Origin: Prochlorococcus marinus
GTDB taxonomy: Bacteria > Cyanobacteriota > Cyanobacteriia > PCC-6307 > Cyanobiaceae
DNA length: 64,000 nucleotides
Reading direction: 5' to 3'
Assembly: GCF_001180265.1 (NCBI RefSeq)
Contig: NZ_CVSW01000032.1
Span: 1 to 64,000 of the forward strand
Shown in pieces: positions 40,378 through 50,922 of this stretch; position 1 is the first letter of the stretch; each line of letters starts with the position of its first letter. The notes beneath the pieces are model-generated. The model saw nothing but the letters and a program-made list of their open reading frames with translations, did not search any database and was not told the origin of the DNA. Both the position numbers and the translations under genes were made by a program.

Positions 40378-40575
40378 TCAAACTAACGAAGAAACTATCC
40401 CCGTAACAAAAACCAAAACAACCCAAACAGCAGCAATAGAATAAATTTTTCTCCTACTTTCTCGCTGTCCTTCCTCAGTAGAAGGTTGAGTCACATATAA
40501 AACGGGTACTCCAACTACCGCAATTAAAGAAGCAAATAATAGAGCATTTACGAAGAAAAAGTTAACAGCCTGCAT
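40378..40575 (-). CDS. psbZ: Photosystem II protein PsbZ (Ycf9)
   Basis: PsbZ is a two-helix subunit at the edge of the photosystem II core near CP43. The 65-residue protein has two membrane helices (about 4-27 and 44-63) with family residues VVGVPVLYVTQPS at the end of the first and AAVWVVLVFVTGIV in the second. It is followed by ribH on the same strand and divergent from mutS. A consensus -10 element and an inverted repeat lie just upstream. Confidence 0.9.
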   Translation of the reverse strand: MQAVNFFFVNALLFASLIAVVGVPVLYVTQPSTEEGQRESRRKIYSIAAVWVVLVFVTGIVSSLV

Positions 40576-40597
40576 AATTCAGTCATAGGTTTCAAAT

Positions 40598-40629
40598 ATT
40601 ATAAATACAATAATCTCATTAAAATGAGA
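40598..40629 (-). promoter_or_regulatory. psbZ promoter with an inverted repeat over the -35 region
   Basis: On the minus strand a perfect TATAAT (40603-40598) lies 22 bases before the psbZ start. A perfect inverted repeat, TCTCATT-TT-AATGAGA (40629-40614), ends 10 bases upstream of it, so it covers the place where a -35 hexamer would sit. The -10 call is moderately secure; the repeat being an operator is inference from its position and symmetry. Confidence 0.45.
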
Positions 40630-40716
40630 ATTTTTAGAGAAAATTTACATACTTTATCCACATATAAATGCAAAAAAAAAATTTCTACCTAATATCTATT
40701 TAGGAATTAAAAAAAT

Positions 40717-43458
40717 ATGCAAGAAGATACTATAATTCAAAAGAATTTATTTACGATTGGTAATGATAATAATGAGCAAAAAGAAATAACAAAAATTCCA
40801 GAAGATTTATCTTTGGAAAATTTAAAAAAGGAATCGCAAAAAAGACCCAGACAAAGAAAAAATTCAACTAATTTAATAAATAAATTCAAGACTGATTTAA
40901 TTTCAGATAACAAAAATGTTTGCATCAATGAAGAATCTTATAGCTATAAAACAGTTTCAAAACTGAAATTAACTCCTGTAATGAGGCATTATGTCACTCT
41001 AAAAGAAGAAAATAAAGATAGGTTATTACTTTATAGATTAGGAGATTTTTTTGAATGTTTTTTTGAGGACGCTGTATTAATATCTAACCTTTTAGAAATA
41101 ACGCTTACCAGTAAAGATGCTGGCAAAGAGATTGGTAAAATCCCTATGGCGGGGGTTCCCCATCATGCAATGGAGAGATATTGCGCTGATTTAATTAAAA
41201 AAAATTATTCTGTGGTTATATGCGATCAATTAGAAAAAAGTTCTGGCAATTATGGGACTCCAATTAAAAGAGGAATAACAAGAATAATTACTCCTGGAAC
41301 TGTAATTGAAGAGGGGATGTTGATAGCAAAGAAAAATAATTGGATTACTGCTATTTACTTATCAGAAGAAAACTCAGATGAATCTTATGAATGGGGTATA
41401 TCAAAAGCTGATGTAAGCACAGGAGAATTAATAACTTTAGAAGGCCAATCTCTGTCAAAACTATTTGATGAAATTATTAAATTAGATTCTTCAGAAATCA
41501 TTGTAGGAAGCAATGCAGTAAGAAATTTATTAATTAAAGAAAATAGTCAAATTACATATACTGTTTCTCAAGAGACAAATTTTGGAATAAATGAAGCAAA
41601 TTATCTAATAAAAAATTATTTCCAAATTGCAAACCTCGAGGGAATAGGACTTAAAAATTTAAATAATGCAACTAGATCACTTGGAGGTTTATTAAATTAT
41701 TTAGAAAAAATTAATCCTTCAAATTTAGATAAAGATTCTTCTTTAAAAATCTCATTAGACTTTCCACAAATCCAATATAGTCACAACAAGTTAATCATTG
41801 ATTATCAAACTCAAAAAAACTTAGAAATCAAAAATACACAACGAGAAAACAATTATGTAGGTTCGCTACTATGGAGTATTGATAGAACTTATACTTGCAT
41901 GGGTGCAAGGTGTTTAAGAAGGTGGATAGATTCACCACTATTAAACGTTAATGAAATTTATAAAAGACAAAATATAATTACAAACTTTATTGAATCTAAA
42001 AAATTACGTACAGATACCCAAAATTTACTTAGAGCAATGGGGGATTTAGAAAGACTTGCAGGTAGAGCTTGTGCAGGTCATGCAAGTCCCAGAGACTTAA
42101 TTGCAATAGCTGAAGGTTTAAAAAAATTGCCTAGATTAAAATCCATAATTGAATTATTTAAATATGATCTCCCAGATTGGACTAATCAATTAAAAAATAT
42201 TGATGAAGGACTCTTAGAATTAGCTGATACCATAAGTTTTAAACTAATAGAAAATCCTCCCCTAAATATTAGTGAAGGAGGGATGATCCACGATGGTGTT
42301 GACAATATATTAGATGGTTTACGCAACTTAATGGATGATTACTCTAAGTGGCTAAATAAAGAGGAATTAAAAGAAAGGAAAATTAGCAAAATTTCAAACC
42401 TAAAAATTCAATTTCATAAAAATTTTGGTTATTACATTTCTATAAATAAGTCAAAAGTTAATTTAGCTCCACAACATTGGATCAAAAGGCAAACACTTAC
42501 TAATGAAGAAAGGTATATCACTTCAGAAATTAAAAATAAAGAAAATAAGATTTTCCAAATAAAAAGTAGAGCTTCATCAAAAGAATATGAAATTTTCTGC
42601 GAATTAAGAAATATAGTTGCTGAAAAAACAAAACAAATAAGATCGATAGCAAAATCCATAGCATCTCTTGATGCACTGCTTGGTTTATCAATTACTTCAG
42701 TAGAAAACAATTTTATAAAACCTTCATTAATACCAATTAATGATTTAATGACAAAAAATAGTACAAAAATTATCGCAGGAAGAAATCCAATTGTAGAGCA
42801 ATTGTTAAGTGATAAAAAGTTTGTAGCAAACGATATCTCTTTTGAGGAGAATCAAAAATTAATTATATTAACTGGTCCAAATGCAAGCGGAAAAAGTTGC
42901 TTTATAAGACAACTTGGTTTAATACAAATTCTCACACAAATTGGTAGCTTTGTTCCTGCTAAGAATGCTGAAATCAAGATTGCAGATAGAATTTTCACAA
43001 GAATTGGGGCAGTTGATGATCAATCATCTGGACAATCAACATTTATGGTAGAAATGTCTGAAACTGCATCAATTCTAAATCAGGCAACTTCTAACTCAGT
43101 AGTTTTACTTGATGAGATCGGCAGAGGGACATCTACTTTTGATGGACTTTCAATAGCTTGGTCAGTAAGTGAATATCTTGCAAAAAAAATTCAATGTAAT
43201 ACTATTTTTGCTACGCACTATCATGAGCTCAATTATTTAAAAAATTCAAATAAGAATATCCAAAATTTTCAAGTTTTAGTAGAACAAAATAACGATCAGC
43301 TAATTTTTAGCCACAAAATTGTTAAAGGGGGCTCAAACAAAAGCTATGGCATAGAAGCAGCTAAATTAGCAGGAGTTCCAAAAGAAGTTATAGAAAAAGC
43401 AAAATCAGTTTTAAATTCTTTAGAGGAAAATAACAAATTAAATTATGATATTAAGTAG
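40717..43458 (+). CDS. mutS: DNA mismatch repair protein MutS
   Basis: MutS finds mismatches and starts repair. The mismatch-reading motif F-x-E is present as F111-F112-E113 in [13 protein letters not shown]. The ATPase domain has Walker [18 protein letters not shown] (about 719-735), the [13 protein letters not shown]-type segment (as [17 protein letters not shown]), Walker [19 protein letters not shown] and the [10 protein letters not shown] histidine switch. A basic, low-complexity extension of about 75 residues precedes domain I compared with E. coli MutS. The total is 913 residues. It is divergent from psbZ. Confidence 0.97.
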   Translation: MQEDTIIQKNLFTIGNDNNEQKEITKIPEDLSLENLKKESQKRPRQRKNSTNLINKFKTDLISDNKNVCINEESYSYKTVSKLKLTPVMRHYVTLKEENKDRLLLYRLGDFFECFFEDAVLISNLLEITLTSKDAGKEIGKIPMAGVPHHAMERYCADLIKKNYSVVICDQLEKSSGNYGTPIKRGITRIITPGTVIEEGMLIAKKNNWITAIYLSEENSDESYEWGISKADVSTGELITLEGQSLSKLFDEIIKLDSSEIIVGSNAVRNLLIKENSQITYTVSQETNFGINEANYLIKNYFQIANLEGIGLKNLNNATRSLGGLLNYLEKINPSNLDKDSSLKISLDFPQIQYSHNKLIIDYQTQKNLEIKNTQRENNYVGSLLWSIDRTYTCMGARCLRRWIDSPLLNVNEIYKRQNIITNFIESKKLRTDTQNLLRAMGDLERLAGRACAGHASPRDLIAIAEGLKKLPRLKSIIELFKYDLPDWTNQLKNIDEGLLELADTISFKLIENPPLNISEGGMIHDGVDNILDGLRNLMDDYSKWLNKEELKERKISKISNLKIQFHKNFGYYISINKSKVNLAPQHWIKRQTLTNEERYITSEIKNKENKIFQIKSRASSKEYEIFCELRNIVAEKTKQIRSIAKSIASLDALLGLSITSVENNFIKPSLIPINDLMTKNSTKIIAGRNPIVEQLLSDKKFVANDISFEENQKLIILTGPNASGKSCFIRQLGLIQILTQIGSFVPAKNAEIKIADRIFTRIGAVDDQSSGQSTFMVEMSETASILNQATSNSVVLLDEIGRGTSTFDGLSIAWSVSEYLAKKIQCNTIFATHYHELNYLKNSNKNIQNFQVLVEQNNDQLIFSHKIVKGGSNKSYGIEAAKLAGVPKEVIEKAKSVLNSLEENNKLNYDIK

Positions 43459-43489
43459 ATTTTTGACATTTTTATAAAATAAATACTTT

Positions 43490-44113
43490 TTAAATAGTTT
43501 CCCTCAATAAGGCGTTAACCGCAGCAGCTGCCATGGCAGCACCTCCTCTAGTTGAATTCAAAACAATTCTAGGAAGATCGGTAGAAATTAGTTTGCTTTT
43601 GCTTTTTTCTACTCCAATAAATCCAACAGGCATTCCGATAATTAAACTAGGTAAATCTTTTGCATTCTCTAAAATATCAATTAAATAAGTTAACGCTGTA
43701 GGCGAACTGCCAATAACTACAATAGGTGATTTGCTTCCAGAATTCATAGCTGATAACTCCTTCCAACCTTCACTTAAGCCATATGCAGTTTTAGTTAAGT
43801 TTGTATGATTATTTTTGCTAAACCACATTCTAGCGGTGAATACTTTATTCCTAGTGGTATTTTCTGCCATGGATTTTATTGCTGCTGCTGCCATATCAGT
43901 ATCAGTTAAAATCGGAGCGCCATTTTTAAGTGCCTGAAGACCTTTTTCGCAAGCACCTTCACTAAAATTTACAAGATTTTGAACTGAAAAATCTCCTGAA
44001 GTATGGACTAATCTCTCTAACACTTTTTTTTCCAAATAATTTAGATCATTTGCTAATAAATGAGATCTTATAAATCTGATGCTTTCCAAAAAAATTGGAT
44101 GATCTATTACCAT
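43490..44113 (-). CDS. cobH: Precorrin-8X methylmutase
   Basis: CobH (CbiC) shifts a methyl group from C-11 to C-12 to form hydrogenobyrinate or cobyrinate, late in corrin-ring synthesis. The 207-residue protein has the catalytic-histidine region ERLVHTSGDFS (about 30). Further family segments are ILTDTDMAAAAI (about 69), GSSPTALTYLIDIL (about 138) and GMPVGFIGVEKSK (about 157). The latter are strong family landmarks. It is convergent with mutS and divergent from holA. The call implies a cobamide pathway in this organism. Confidence 0.95.
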   Translation of the reverse strand: MVIDHPIFLESIRFIRSHLLANDLNYLEKKVLERLVHTSGDFSVQNLVNFSEGACEKGLQALKNGAPILTDTDMAAAAIKSMAENTTRNKVFTARMWFSKNNHTNLTKTAYGLSEGWKELSAMNSGSKSPIVVIGSSPTALTYLIDILENAKDLPSLIIGMPVGFIGVEKSKSKLISTDLPRIVLNSTRGGAAMAAAAVNALLRETI

Positions 44114-44171
44114 TAAATTTAATTTGTGTTAAAAGTAATCATAGTTAATATATGGTTTTTATTGAGCTATT

Positions 44172-45173
44172 ATGCCAATACAAATATTATGGGGTAATGA
44201 TTTAAATGCTCAAAATACATTTATTCAAAAATTAATTGATGAGGAAGTATCCAAGGAATGGAAAGAAATAAACGTAACAAATTTAAATGGAGATAATGAT
44301 GAACAAGTCAATAAAGCTTTTGATGAAGTTCTTTCACCTCCTTTTGGAGAGGGATACAGAATAGTTACATTGAAAAATAATCCAATTTTTACTGCCAAAA
44401 ATGAGGATCTAAGAACTAAATTTGAAAAAATTCATGACAATATACCTCAAAATACCTATTTCATTTTACAAAATACAAAAAAACCAGACTCAAGACTAAA
44501 GAGTACTAAATTTTTACAAAAACTTATCAAAAATAATTTAGCTAAAGAAAAGTCATTTTCTTTACCAGAAATCTGGGACTATGAAGGACAAAAAAGATTT
44601 TTAGAAAATGCAGCAAATGAAATGAATATCAAAATTGATAAAAATGCAGCTGAATTAATAATTGATTCAGTTGGTAATGATAGCTTTAAACTAATAAATG
44701 AATTAGCCAAAGCAAAAACATACCTTTCTGCAGTATCAAGTGATTCGAATTCACAACTTTTTCTTAAAAGTATTGATGTAAAAAAAATATTTAGTGATCA
44801 TCAATCCAATATTTTCAAAATCATTGATCTTCTCTTACAAAAAAATATTAATGAAAGCCTCATAGAAATAAATTTTTCCTTACAGAAAGGAGAACCTGCT
44901 TTAAAACTAAATGCAGGATTAATTAGTCAAATAAGAATTCATACCATCATAAAATTAGCAATTAATTCAGGTAACGATAATGCAGAAAAGATTTGTAATC
45001 TTGCAGGCATTTCTAATCCAAAAAGAATTTTTTTTATTCGAAGAAAAGTCAAAAATGTATCTCAAGAATATTTAATTAATTTAATGAGTAACTTATTAGA
45101 TATTGAATCATCACTAAAACAAGGTAATAATCCTATAAATGTTTTTACGGAGAAATTAATTAATTTAAGTTAA
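44172..45173 (+). CDS. holA: DNA polymerase III delta subunit
   Basis: HolA opens the sliding clamp within the clamp loader. The 333-residue protein has an N-terminal AAA+-like domain beginning IQILWGNDLNAQNTFIQKLI without a functional Walker A, as expected for delta. LSPPFGEGYRIVTLKN lies at about 58. The C-terminal collar domain has GEPALKLNAGLISQIRIHTIIKLA around 245-265 (shown in part). It is followed 39 bases later by lysC. Low sequence conservation is normal for this subunit. Confidence 0.88.
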   Translation: MPIQILWGNDLNAQNTFIQKLIDEEVSKEWKEINVTNLNGDNDEQVNKAFDEVLSPPFGEGYRIVTLKNNPIFTAKNEDLRTKFEKIHDNIPQNTYFILQNTKKPDSRLKSTKFLQKLIKNNLAKEKSFSLPEIWDYEGQKRFLENAANEMNIKIDKNAAELIIDSVGNDSFKLINELAKAKTYLSAVSSDSNSQLFLKSIDVKKIFSDHQSNIFKIIDLLLQKNINESLIEINFSLQKGEPALKLNAGLISQIRIHTIIKLAINSGNDNAEKICNLAGISNPKRIFFIRRKVKNVSQEYLINLMSNLLDIESSLKQGNNPINVFTEKLINLS

Positions 45174-45212
45174 CCAAATTATAAGTTTAAGAATTTACAT
45201 TATGATTTAAAT

Positions 45213-46973
45213 ATGGCTTTACTAGTAAAAAAATTTGGCGGTACTTCTGTAGGTGATATTAAAAAAATTAAAAATATTGCAAGTAGCATCTGTCAAAGTA
45301 AAGAAGAAGGAAATGAAATTGTCGTAGTTGTCTCTGCAATGGGGCAAACTACAGATGATTTAAATTGTTTAGCGGAATCAATTAGTAAAAACCCTAATCG
45401 AAGAGAATTGGATATGCTTCTCTCAACTGGAGAGCAAGTAACCATAGCTCTTCTCTCAATGGCATTGAACGAATACGGAATACCTGCAATTTCAATGACT
45501 GGCAGCCAGGTTGGAATTATTACTGAATCAATTCATGGGAAAGCGAGAATTCTGGATATTAAAACAGAAAGGATCCAAAATTATATAAATCAGGGTTTTG
45601 TAGTTGTAGTGGCTGGATTTCAAGGAACAACATTAAGCCATACGGGTTCAATGGAAATTACAACTTTGGGTAGAGGTGGTTCAGATACTTCCGCAGTAGC
45701 TTTATCAACTGCTTTAGGAGCTGAGGCGTGCGAAATTTATACAGACGTTCCAGGGGTTCTTACTACTGATCCAAGAATTGTTCCTAATGCAAAACTATTA
45801 GATGAAATTAGCTGCGAGGAAATGCTTGAACTTGCAAGTGTCGGTGCTTCAGTTCTGCATCCAAGAGCAGTGGAAATTGCTCGCAATTATGGAATTAAAT
45901 TGTGTGTCAAATCAAGCCAAAGTGACTCCAGTGGGACTCTCCTAGAAAGTCAAATCCAGCCTCTCCCGCTAAAAAGAGGAAGCTTAGAATTAACAAAAAC
46001 AGTAAATAGTCTTGAGGTATTAGAAAACCAAGCAGTATTCAGTCTCTCAAATATTCCTGATAGGCCTGGGATTGCTGCACAAATATTTGAAAAACTTTCA
46101 GAAGCAAGTATTAGTGTAGATTTAATAATACAAGCGACAAATGATGGGAATAAAAACGATATTACATTTACTGTTAGTGAATTAGAAGTTAAAAAAACTG
46201 CAGAACAATGTGAACTTATAACTAGTCAATTAGGAGGAGAATATAACTTAAAAACAAACATGACTAAATTAAGTATTCAAGGAGCAGGCATTATGGGCAG
46301 ACCTAGTGTTTCAGCTGATTTATTTGATACTTTATCTCAAGCGAATATAAATGTCAGGGTAATAGCTACTAGTGAAATTAAAGTCAGCTGTGTAATTGAA
46401 ATCAATAATATACCAAAAACTATTAGATTTGTTGCTGAGAAATTTAAGTTATCCGATACACAAATATTTGTTAATCCAATCAATGAAAAACAAGATCAAC
46501 CTGAAGTAAGAGGAATCGCATTAGATAAAAACCAAGTTCAAGTAAGTTTTCGAAAACTGCCTGATCGTCCAGGTGTAGCAGCATCGATATGTTTAGCACT
46601 AGCTGAAAATAATTTACTTATCGATACTATCGTTCAGTCTGAAAGAATTTCTTCTTTAAAAACTAAGGATATTAGTCTTACAATGAATAAACAAGATAGA
46701 GAAAAAGCTAACTTAGTTTTCGAGGCCTTAACAAAAAAATTACCCGGATCATACATTGAAGATGGCCCTGCTATAGCCAAAGTAAGTACTGTAGGAGCTG
46801 GAATGGCATTTAAGGTTGGAACGGCTGGAAAAATATTTAGAGCATTGGCTGACCAAAATATCAATATTGAAATGATTGCTACTAGTGAAATCAGGACTTC
46901 ATGTATTGTCTTAGAAAAAGATTGTGACAAAGCAGTTAATGCTATTCATAATCATTTCGAATTAGAAAAATAA
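45213..46973 (+). CDS. lysC: Aspartate kinase with tandem ACT domains
   Basis: LysC phosphorylates aspartate, the first step toward lysine, threonine, methionine and diaminopimelate. The kinase domain starts LLVKKFGGTSVGD (about 3-15) and includes FQGTTLSHTGSMEITTLGRGGSD (about 140, in part). Four ACT regulatory domains follow from about residue 265, as two pairs, each with a DRPGIAAQIF/DRPGVAASIC element, which is the cyanobacterial arrangement. Feedback control by lysine and/or threonine is expected. It is a single-copy-style 586-residue protein. Confidence 0.96.
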   Translation: MALLVKKFGGTSVGDIKKIKNIASSICQSKEEGNEIVVVVSAMGQTTDDLNCLAESISKNPNRRELDMLLSTGEQVTIALLSMALNEYGIPAISMTGSQVGIITESIHGKARILDIKTERIQNYINQGFVVVVAGFQGTTLSHTGSMEITTLGRGGSDTSAVALSTALGAEACEIYTDVPGVLTTDPRIVPNAKLLDEISCEEMLELASVGASVLHPRAVEIARNYGIKLCVKSSQSDSSGTLLESQIQPLPLKRGSLELTKTVNSLEVLENQAVFSLSNIPDRPGIAAQIFEKLSEASISVDLIIQATNDGNKNDITFTVSELEVKKTAEQCELITSQLGGEYNLKTNMTKLSIQGAGIMGRPSVSADLFDTLSQANINVRVIATSEIKVSCVIEINNIPKTIRFVAEKFKLSDTQIFVNPINEKQDQPEVRGIALDKNQVQVSFRKLPDRPGVAASICLALAENNLLIDTIVQSERISSLKTKDISLTMNKQDREKANLVFEALTKKLPGSYIEDGPAIAKVSTVGAGMAFKVGTAGKIFRALADQNINIEMIATSEIRTSCIVLEKDCDKAVNAIHNHFELEK

Positions 46974-46980
46974 GTTCTTT

Positions 46981-49023
46981 TTAATTATTTCTTGTCAATT
47001 TTTGTCTTAATTTTTTGATTCTATCCCTCAAATTTGCTGCTTCTTCAAAATTTAACTCTTTTGCAGCATCTTTCATTTTAATTTCTAACTTTTCTATTAA
47101 GTCAGGCAATTCTTCTAGCAAACATTGATTATCACTGGAACTGAGAATCGCGTCAGTTTTGTTATTAACTATATTTATTAAATCTTTAGATAAACCACCA
47201 GCATCTAGTTTTCTGGAAAGTTCTAAAAATGATAATATTGAATTTTCTATTTTTTTGCCTGCAGGTTTTGGAGTAATACCATTAACTTGGTTATATTTTT
47301 TTTGAATAGTTCTTCTTCTTTCAGTTTCAGATATTGCTTTTTTCATTGAATCTGTGAAGTTATCTGCATAAAGCAAGGCAACACCTTCAACATGTCTTGC
47401 AGCTCTTCCTATTGTTTGAATCAATGACCTTTCAGCCCTTAAAAAACCCTCTTTATCAGCATCTAAAATGGCAACTAAGGATACTTCAGGAAGATCTAGT
47501 CCCTCTCTTAATAAATTAACTCCTACCAAAACATCATATTCGCCCATTCTGAGATCTTGAATAATTTCAATTCTTTCAATTGAATGGATTTCGGAATGCA
47601 AATATCTAACTCTTACTTTATTTTCAGATAAAAAATCAGTTAAATCTTCAGCCATTCTCTTAGTAAGTGTTGTCACTAGCACTCTTTGATTCTTTTCAGC
47701 TCTAATTCTTATTTCTGATAACAGATCTTCTATTTGGCCCTCACTAGGTCTTACATCAATTACAGGATCTAATACCCCAGTTGGTCTTATAACTTGCTCT
47801 ATAAATTCACCATCACATTGATCTAATTCCCATTGACCCGGAGTGGCACTTATAAATAATGTCTGTTTTGATTTTTCCCAAAACTCTTCACATTTTAAAG
47901 GTCTATTATCTGCAGCACTGGGCAATCTAAAACCATGATCTATTAAAACTTTTTTTCTAGATTGATCACCGTTGTACATCGCATGAAGTTGAGGACATGT
48001 TACATGACTCTCATCAACTACCAACAACCAATCTTTGGGGAAATAATCTATTAAGCATTCTGGCGGTGAACCTTCCTCCCTGCCTGATAAATGACGAGCA
48101 TAATTCTCAACTCCATTACAATAACCAACCTCTTTGAGCATTTCTAAATCATATTTTGTGCGTTGTTCTAGACGTTGAGCCTCTAATAATTTTCCTTCAT
48201 ATGTAAATTTATCTAGTTGAGTTTTTAATTCACTTCTAATTGCACTTATTGCACTCTCAAGTCTTTCTTTTGGGGTAACAAAATGCTTCGCTGGGTAAAC
48301 GCTAACTTGTTCCAAACTTTCAAGTATTTCTCCTGTAGTAGGATCAACATATCTAATAGCTTCGACTTCATCACCAAATAATTCGATTCTAATTAATCTA
48401 TCCTCATAAGCTGGACCTATTTCTAAAACATCACCTTTAATTCTGAATCTACCTCTAGTAATTTCAATATCATTTCTAGTATATTGATTTTCAACAAGAG
48501 ACCTCAAAAAGGAACGTAGATTTATAGATTTTCCCACTTCAAATTTAACTGCAGCTTTTAAATACTCACTCGGTATACCAAGACCATAAATACAACTTAT
48601 TGAGGCTACAACAATTACATCTTTTCTTTCAAATAATGAACGTGTTGCAGAATGCCTAAGCATATCTATTTCTTCATTAATTGAAGCCGTTTTGGCTATG
48701 TAAGTATCACTTACGGGGACATAGGCTTCAGGTTGATAATAATCGTAGTAAGAAATGAAGTACTCAACAGCATTTTTTGGAAAAAATTCCCTTAATTCAT
48801 TACATAGTTGTGCAGCTAATGTTTTGTTATGTGCTAATACAAGTGCTGGTCTTCCTGTTTGTTGAATTACATTCGCAATAGTAAATGTTTTACCAGTTCC
48901 CGTAGCTCCTAAAAGAGTTTGAAACTCTTTACCAGTATTGACGCCTTTAACTAATTTTTTAATAGCTTCTGGTTGATCTCCATTTGGTTCGTAAGGAGCT
49001 TGAAGCTTATAGTTGTTCATCAA
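46981..49023 (-). CDS. uvrB: Excinuclease ABC subunit B
   Basis: UvrB verifies damage and positions UvrC in nucleotide excision repair, important under strong sunlight. Walker A is [16 protein letters not shown] (about 38-53), and the beta-hairpin region [12 protein letters not shown] lies at about 92. Helicase motifs include [13 protein letters not shown] and [17 protein letters not shown] parts, and the UVR motif [17 protein letters not shown] sits at the C-terminus. It has 680 residues. A second in-frame Met directly follows the first. It is convergent with lysC. Confidence 0.98.
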   Translation of the reverse strand: MMNNYKLQAPYEPNGDQPEAIKKLVKGVNTGKEFQTLLGATGTGKTFTIANVIQQTGRPALVLAHNKTLAAQLCNELREFFPKNAVEYFISYYDYYQPEAYVPVSDTYIAKTASINEEIDMLRHSATRSLFERKDVIVVASISCIYGLGIPSEYLKAAVKFEVGKSINLRSFLRSLVENQYTRNDIEITRGRFRIKGDVLEIGPAYEDRLIRIELFGDEVEAIRYVDPTTGEILESLEQVSVYPAKHFVTPKERLESAISAIRSELKTQLDKFTYEGKLLEAQRLEQRTKYDLEMLKEVGYCNGVENYARHLSGREEGSPPECLIDYFPKDWLLVVDESHVTCPQLHAMYNGDQSRKKVLIDHGFRLPSAADNRPLKCEEFWEKSKQTLFISATPGQWELDQCDGEFIEQVIRPTGVLDPVIDVRPSEGQIEDLLSEIRIRAEKNQRVLVTTLTKRMAEDLTDFLSENKVRVRYLHSEIHSIERIEIIQDLRMGEYDVLVGVNLLREGLDLPEVSLVAILDADKEGFLRAERSLIQTIGRAARHVEGVALLYADNFTDSMKKAISETERRRTIQKKYNQVNGITPKPAGKKIENSILSFLELSRKLDAGGLSKDLINIVNNKTDAILSSSDNQCLLEELPDLIEKLEIKMKDAAKELNFEEAANLRDRIKKLRQKLTRNN

Positions 49024-49049
49024 CCTAGTAGCAAAAGGGTATTGCTATA

Positions 49050-49826
49050 CTAAGAAATTTTTTCTCCAATTATTGAATTTTTCAAAGATTCTTTTAAGCC
49101 CCTAACAACCGCAATCATCGATATTAAATCATCTAATTTATTAACTACAGAACCAACACCAACTGCTGAGGCTCCAGAGGATATTGCTAGTGGACAAGTT
49201 ACTTGGCTTAATCCAGAGGCACTCATGATTGGTATATTCAGAGATTGTTTCTTAAATTCTTGATGAATAGCATAGGTAGCTGCAAGAGTTGGTACTGATT
49301 TTTCAAAAAAACCTTGAATTCCTGAAGAGTAAGGTTTAGAGCTGGTGCCACCTTCTGTTTGAATAATGTCAACACCTTCTTCCACAAGCTTTATAGCAAG
49401 ATCAACTTGTTTATCAATAGGCAAAGTATGTGGAACAGTTACTGATAAAGGAACATTAGGCAATAAATCCCTCGTCTCTTTTGCAATGTTTAAAACTTTT
49501 TTATCTGAAAAATTAATGCCTTTTTCATAAAAAGTATCATAATTTCCTATTTCAATAATTGATGCTCCTGCTTTTACAGAATCTTGAAAAGATTGAGGTA
49601 CTACTGAACTAACACAAACGGGTAGTGTTGAATTCTTAAGTGCTAAATCAACTAGTTCAGGTTTACAAGCAATATCGACAAGATCTGCACCTCCTAATGA
49701 AGCGGCCTCAACAATTATTTTCACAGATTGAGCATCGAAATTATTCAATCCTGAAATAACCTTGAGTAAGGATTTGCTTCTTAACTCTTCTTTGATTTTT
49801 TGTGGCAAAAGATTAATCAGACTCAT
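49050..49826 (-). CDS. DUF561-like TIM-barrel protein
   Basis: A 258-residue protein built of alternating beta/alpha units (for example VKIIVEAASLGGADLVDIAC, GVDIIQTEGGTSS, SASGLSQVTCPLAISSGASAVGVGSVV pieces), typical of a phosphate-binding TIM barrel like those of thiazole or tryptophan synthases. I recognise it as the cyanobacterial/plastid DUF561 type, which lacks an assigned reaction. The conserved GG/GVGSVV end suggests a phosphate-group site. It lies 26 bases upstream of uvrB on the same strand. Confidence 0.8.
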   Translation of the reverse strand: MSLINLLPQKIKEELRSKSLLKVISGLNNFDAQSVKIIVEAASLGGADLVDIACKPELVDLALKNSTLPVCVSSVVPQSFQDSVKAGASIIEIGNYDTFYEKGINFSDKKVLNIAKETRDLLPNVPLSVTVPHTLPIDKQVDLAIKLVEEGVDIIQTEGGTSSKPYSSGIQGFFEKSVPTLAATYAIHQEFKKQSLNIPIMSASGLSQVTCPLAISSGASAVGVGSVVNKLDDLISMIAVVRGLKESLKNSIIGEKIS

Positions 49827-49856
49827 TTACTTAATGAATTTATTACCCGATTGTGA

Positions 49857-49885
49857 CATTGTTTTAGTAAAACAGTGCATTTTTT
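49857..49885 (+). terminator. Terminator-like hairpin in the tilS leader
   Basis: CATTGTTTT and AAAACAGTG form a 9-bp stem with one G-U pair around loop AGT (49857-49877). After CA comes a run of six T (49880-49885). On the plus strand this has intrinsic-terminator form, but it lies 26 bases before the tilS start, between divergent genes. It could attenuate tilS or stop antisense transcription arriving from the left. Unproven. Confidence 0.35.
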
Positions 49886-49911
49886 AAAAAATATTATCTG
49901 AGCAACACAAA

Positions 49912-50922
49912 ATGATTGATAAAAAATCAACTCAGAAAAATTGGTCATCATGGCATCATCAGCTTCATAAGGAGATTCTTACCAAAAAAAAATTAATTCC
50001 CAAAGGATCCAATATTTTAATAAGTGTTTCCGGGGGTCAAGACTCAATGGCCTTATTAACCCTAATTAATGACCTAAAAAAACTTCATAATTGGTCTATT
50101 AGTGTTTGGCATGGTGATCATCAGTGGCACGAAAAATCATCACTATATGCTCTTGAATTAAAAGATTATTGCGAAGATAAAAATATTTCATTCTATTTTG
50201 ATCAAGCAAATAAAGAAAGTATTTCTTCAGAAGAAAAAGCACGAGAATGGAGATATAAAAAATTATGTGAAAGAGCCAAAACTTTATTAAATTTAAACCA
50301 GCAAAAACATAATATTTATTTGTTAACTGGTCACACGAGTAGTGATAATGCAGAAACATTTATCCTCAATTTATCTAGAGGAAGCAATTTTGCAGGTCTG
50401 AGTAATATTGAGAGTAAAAGATTTATAGAAAATCAAATTTTTTTAATAAGACCAATATTAATTTTCAGTAGGGAAGATACAAAACAATTTTGCAATGATA
50501 TGAAGATCCCAGTCTGGGAAGATCCTACAAATTCAGATCTTAAATTAAAAAGAAATTTAGTGAGAAAAAAAATTATTCCTACCTTAGAAGTCATCTATCC
50601 TGGTTGTTCTGAAAGGATAAATAATTTTTCCCAAAAAATGAGCAATTACAATAATGAACGTAATGATCTTGGTGAACTAGCATACCTGTATTGTAAAAAT
50701 GTAAAAGGTATCGATAGGAATCTCCTAAATGGTATGTGTATTGAAGCGAGGTGCACAATCTTAAATAGATTTTTAAAAGAAATATCTGCAAAGCAATGTA
50801 GTTCTAAAAATCTTACAAAACTAGCAATTTCAATTTATAAAAAAAATAAAGGTCAAATTAATTTGCAAGAGTTTTTAAAAATTGTTTGGGATAAAAACTA
50901 TATAAATTTTGAAAAAAGTTAA
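49912..50922 (+). CDS. tilS: tRNA(Ile)-lysidine synthase
   Basis: TilS attaches lysine to C34 of the CAU-anticodon tRNA-Ile so that it reads AUA rather than AUG, essential in an A/T-rich genome. The PP-loop motif ISVSGGQDSMALL (about 41-53) is intact, as are WHGDHQWHEKS (about 64), EKAREWRYKKL (about 106) and LTGHTSSDNAETFILNLSRG (about 142-161). The C-terminal part is short (336 residues in all), as in other cyanobacterial TilS. Its stop overlaps convergent rnj by 4 bases. A terminator-like hairpin lies in its leader. Confidence 0.96.
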   Translation: MIDKKSTQKNWSSWHHQLHKEILTKKKLIPKGSNILISVSGGQDSMALLTLINDLKKLHNWSISVWHGDHQWHEKSSLYALELKDYCEDKNISFYFDQANKESISSEEKAREWRYKKLCERAKTLLNLNQQKHNIYLLTGHTSSDNAETFILNLSRGSNFAGLSNIESKRFIENQIFLIRPILIFSREDTKQFCNDMKIPVWEDPTNSDLKLKRNLVRKKIIPTLEVIYPGCSERINNFSQKMSNYNNERNDLGELAYLYCKNVKGIDRNLLNGMCIEARCTILNRFLKEISAKQCSSKNLTKLAISIYKKNKGQINLQEFLKIVWDKNYINFEKS

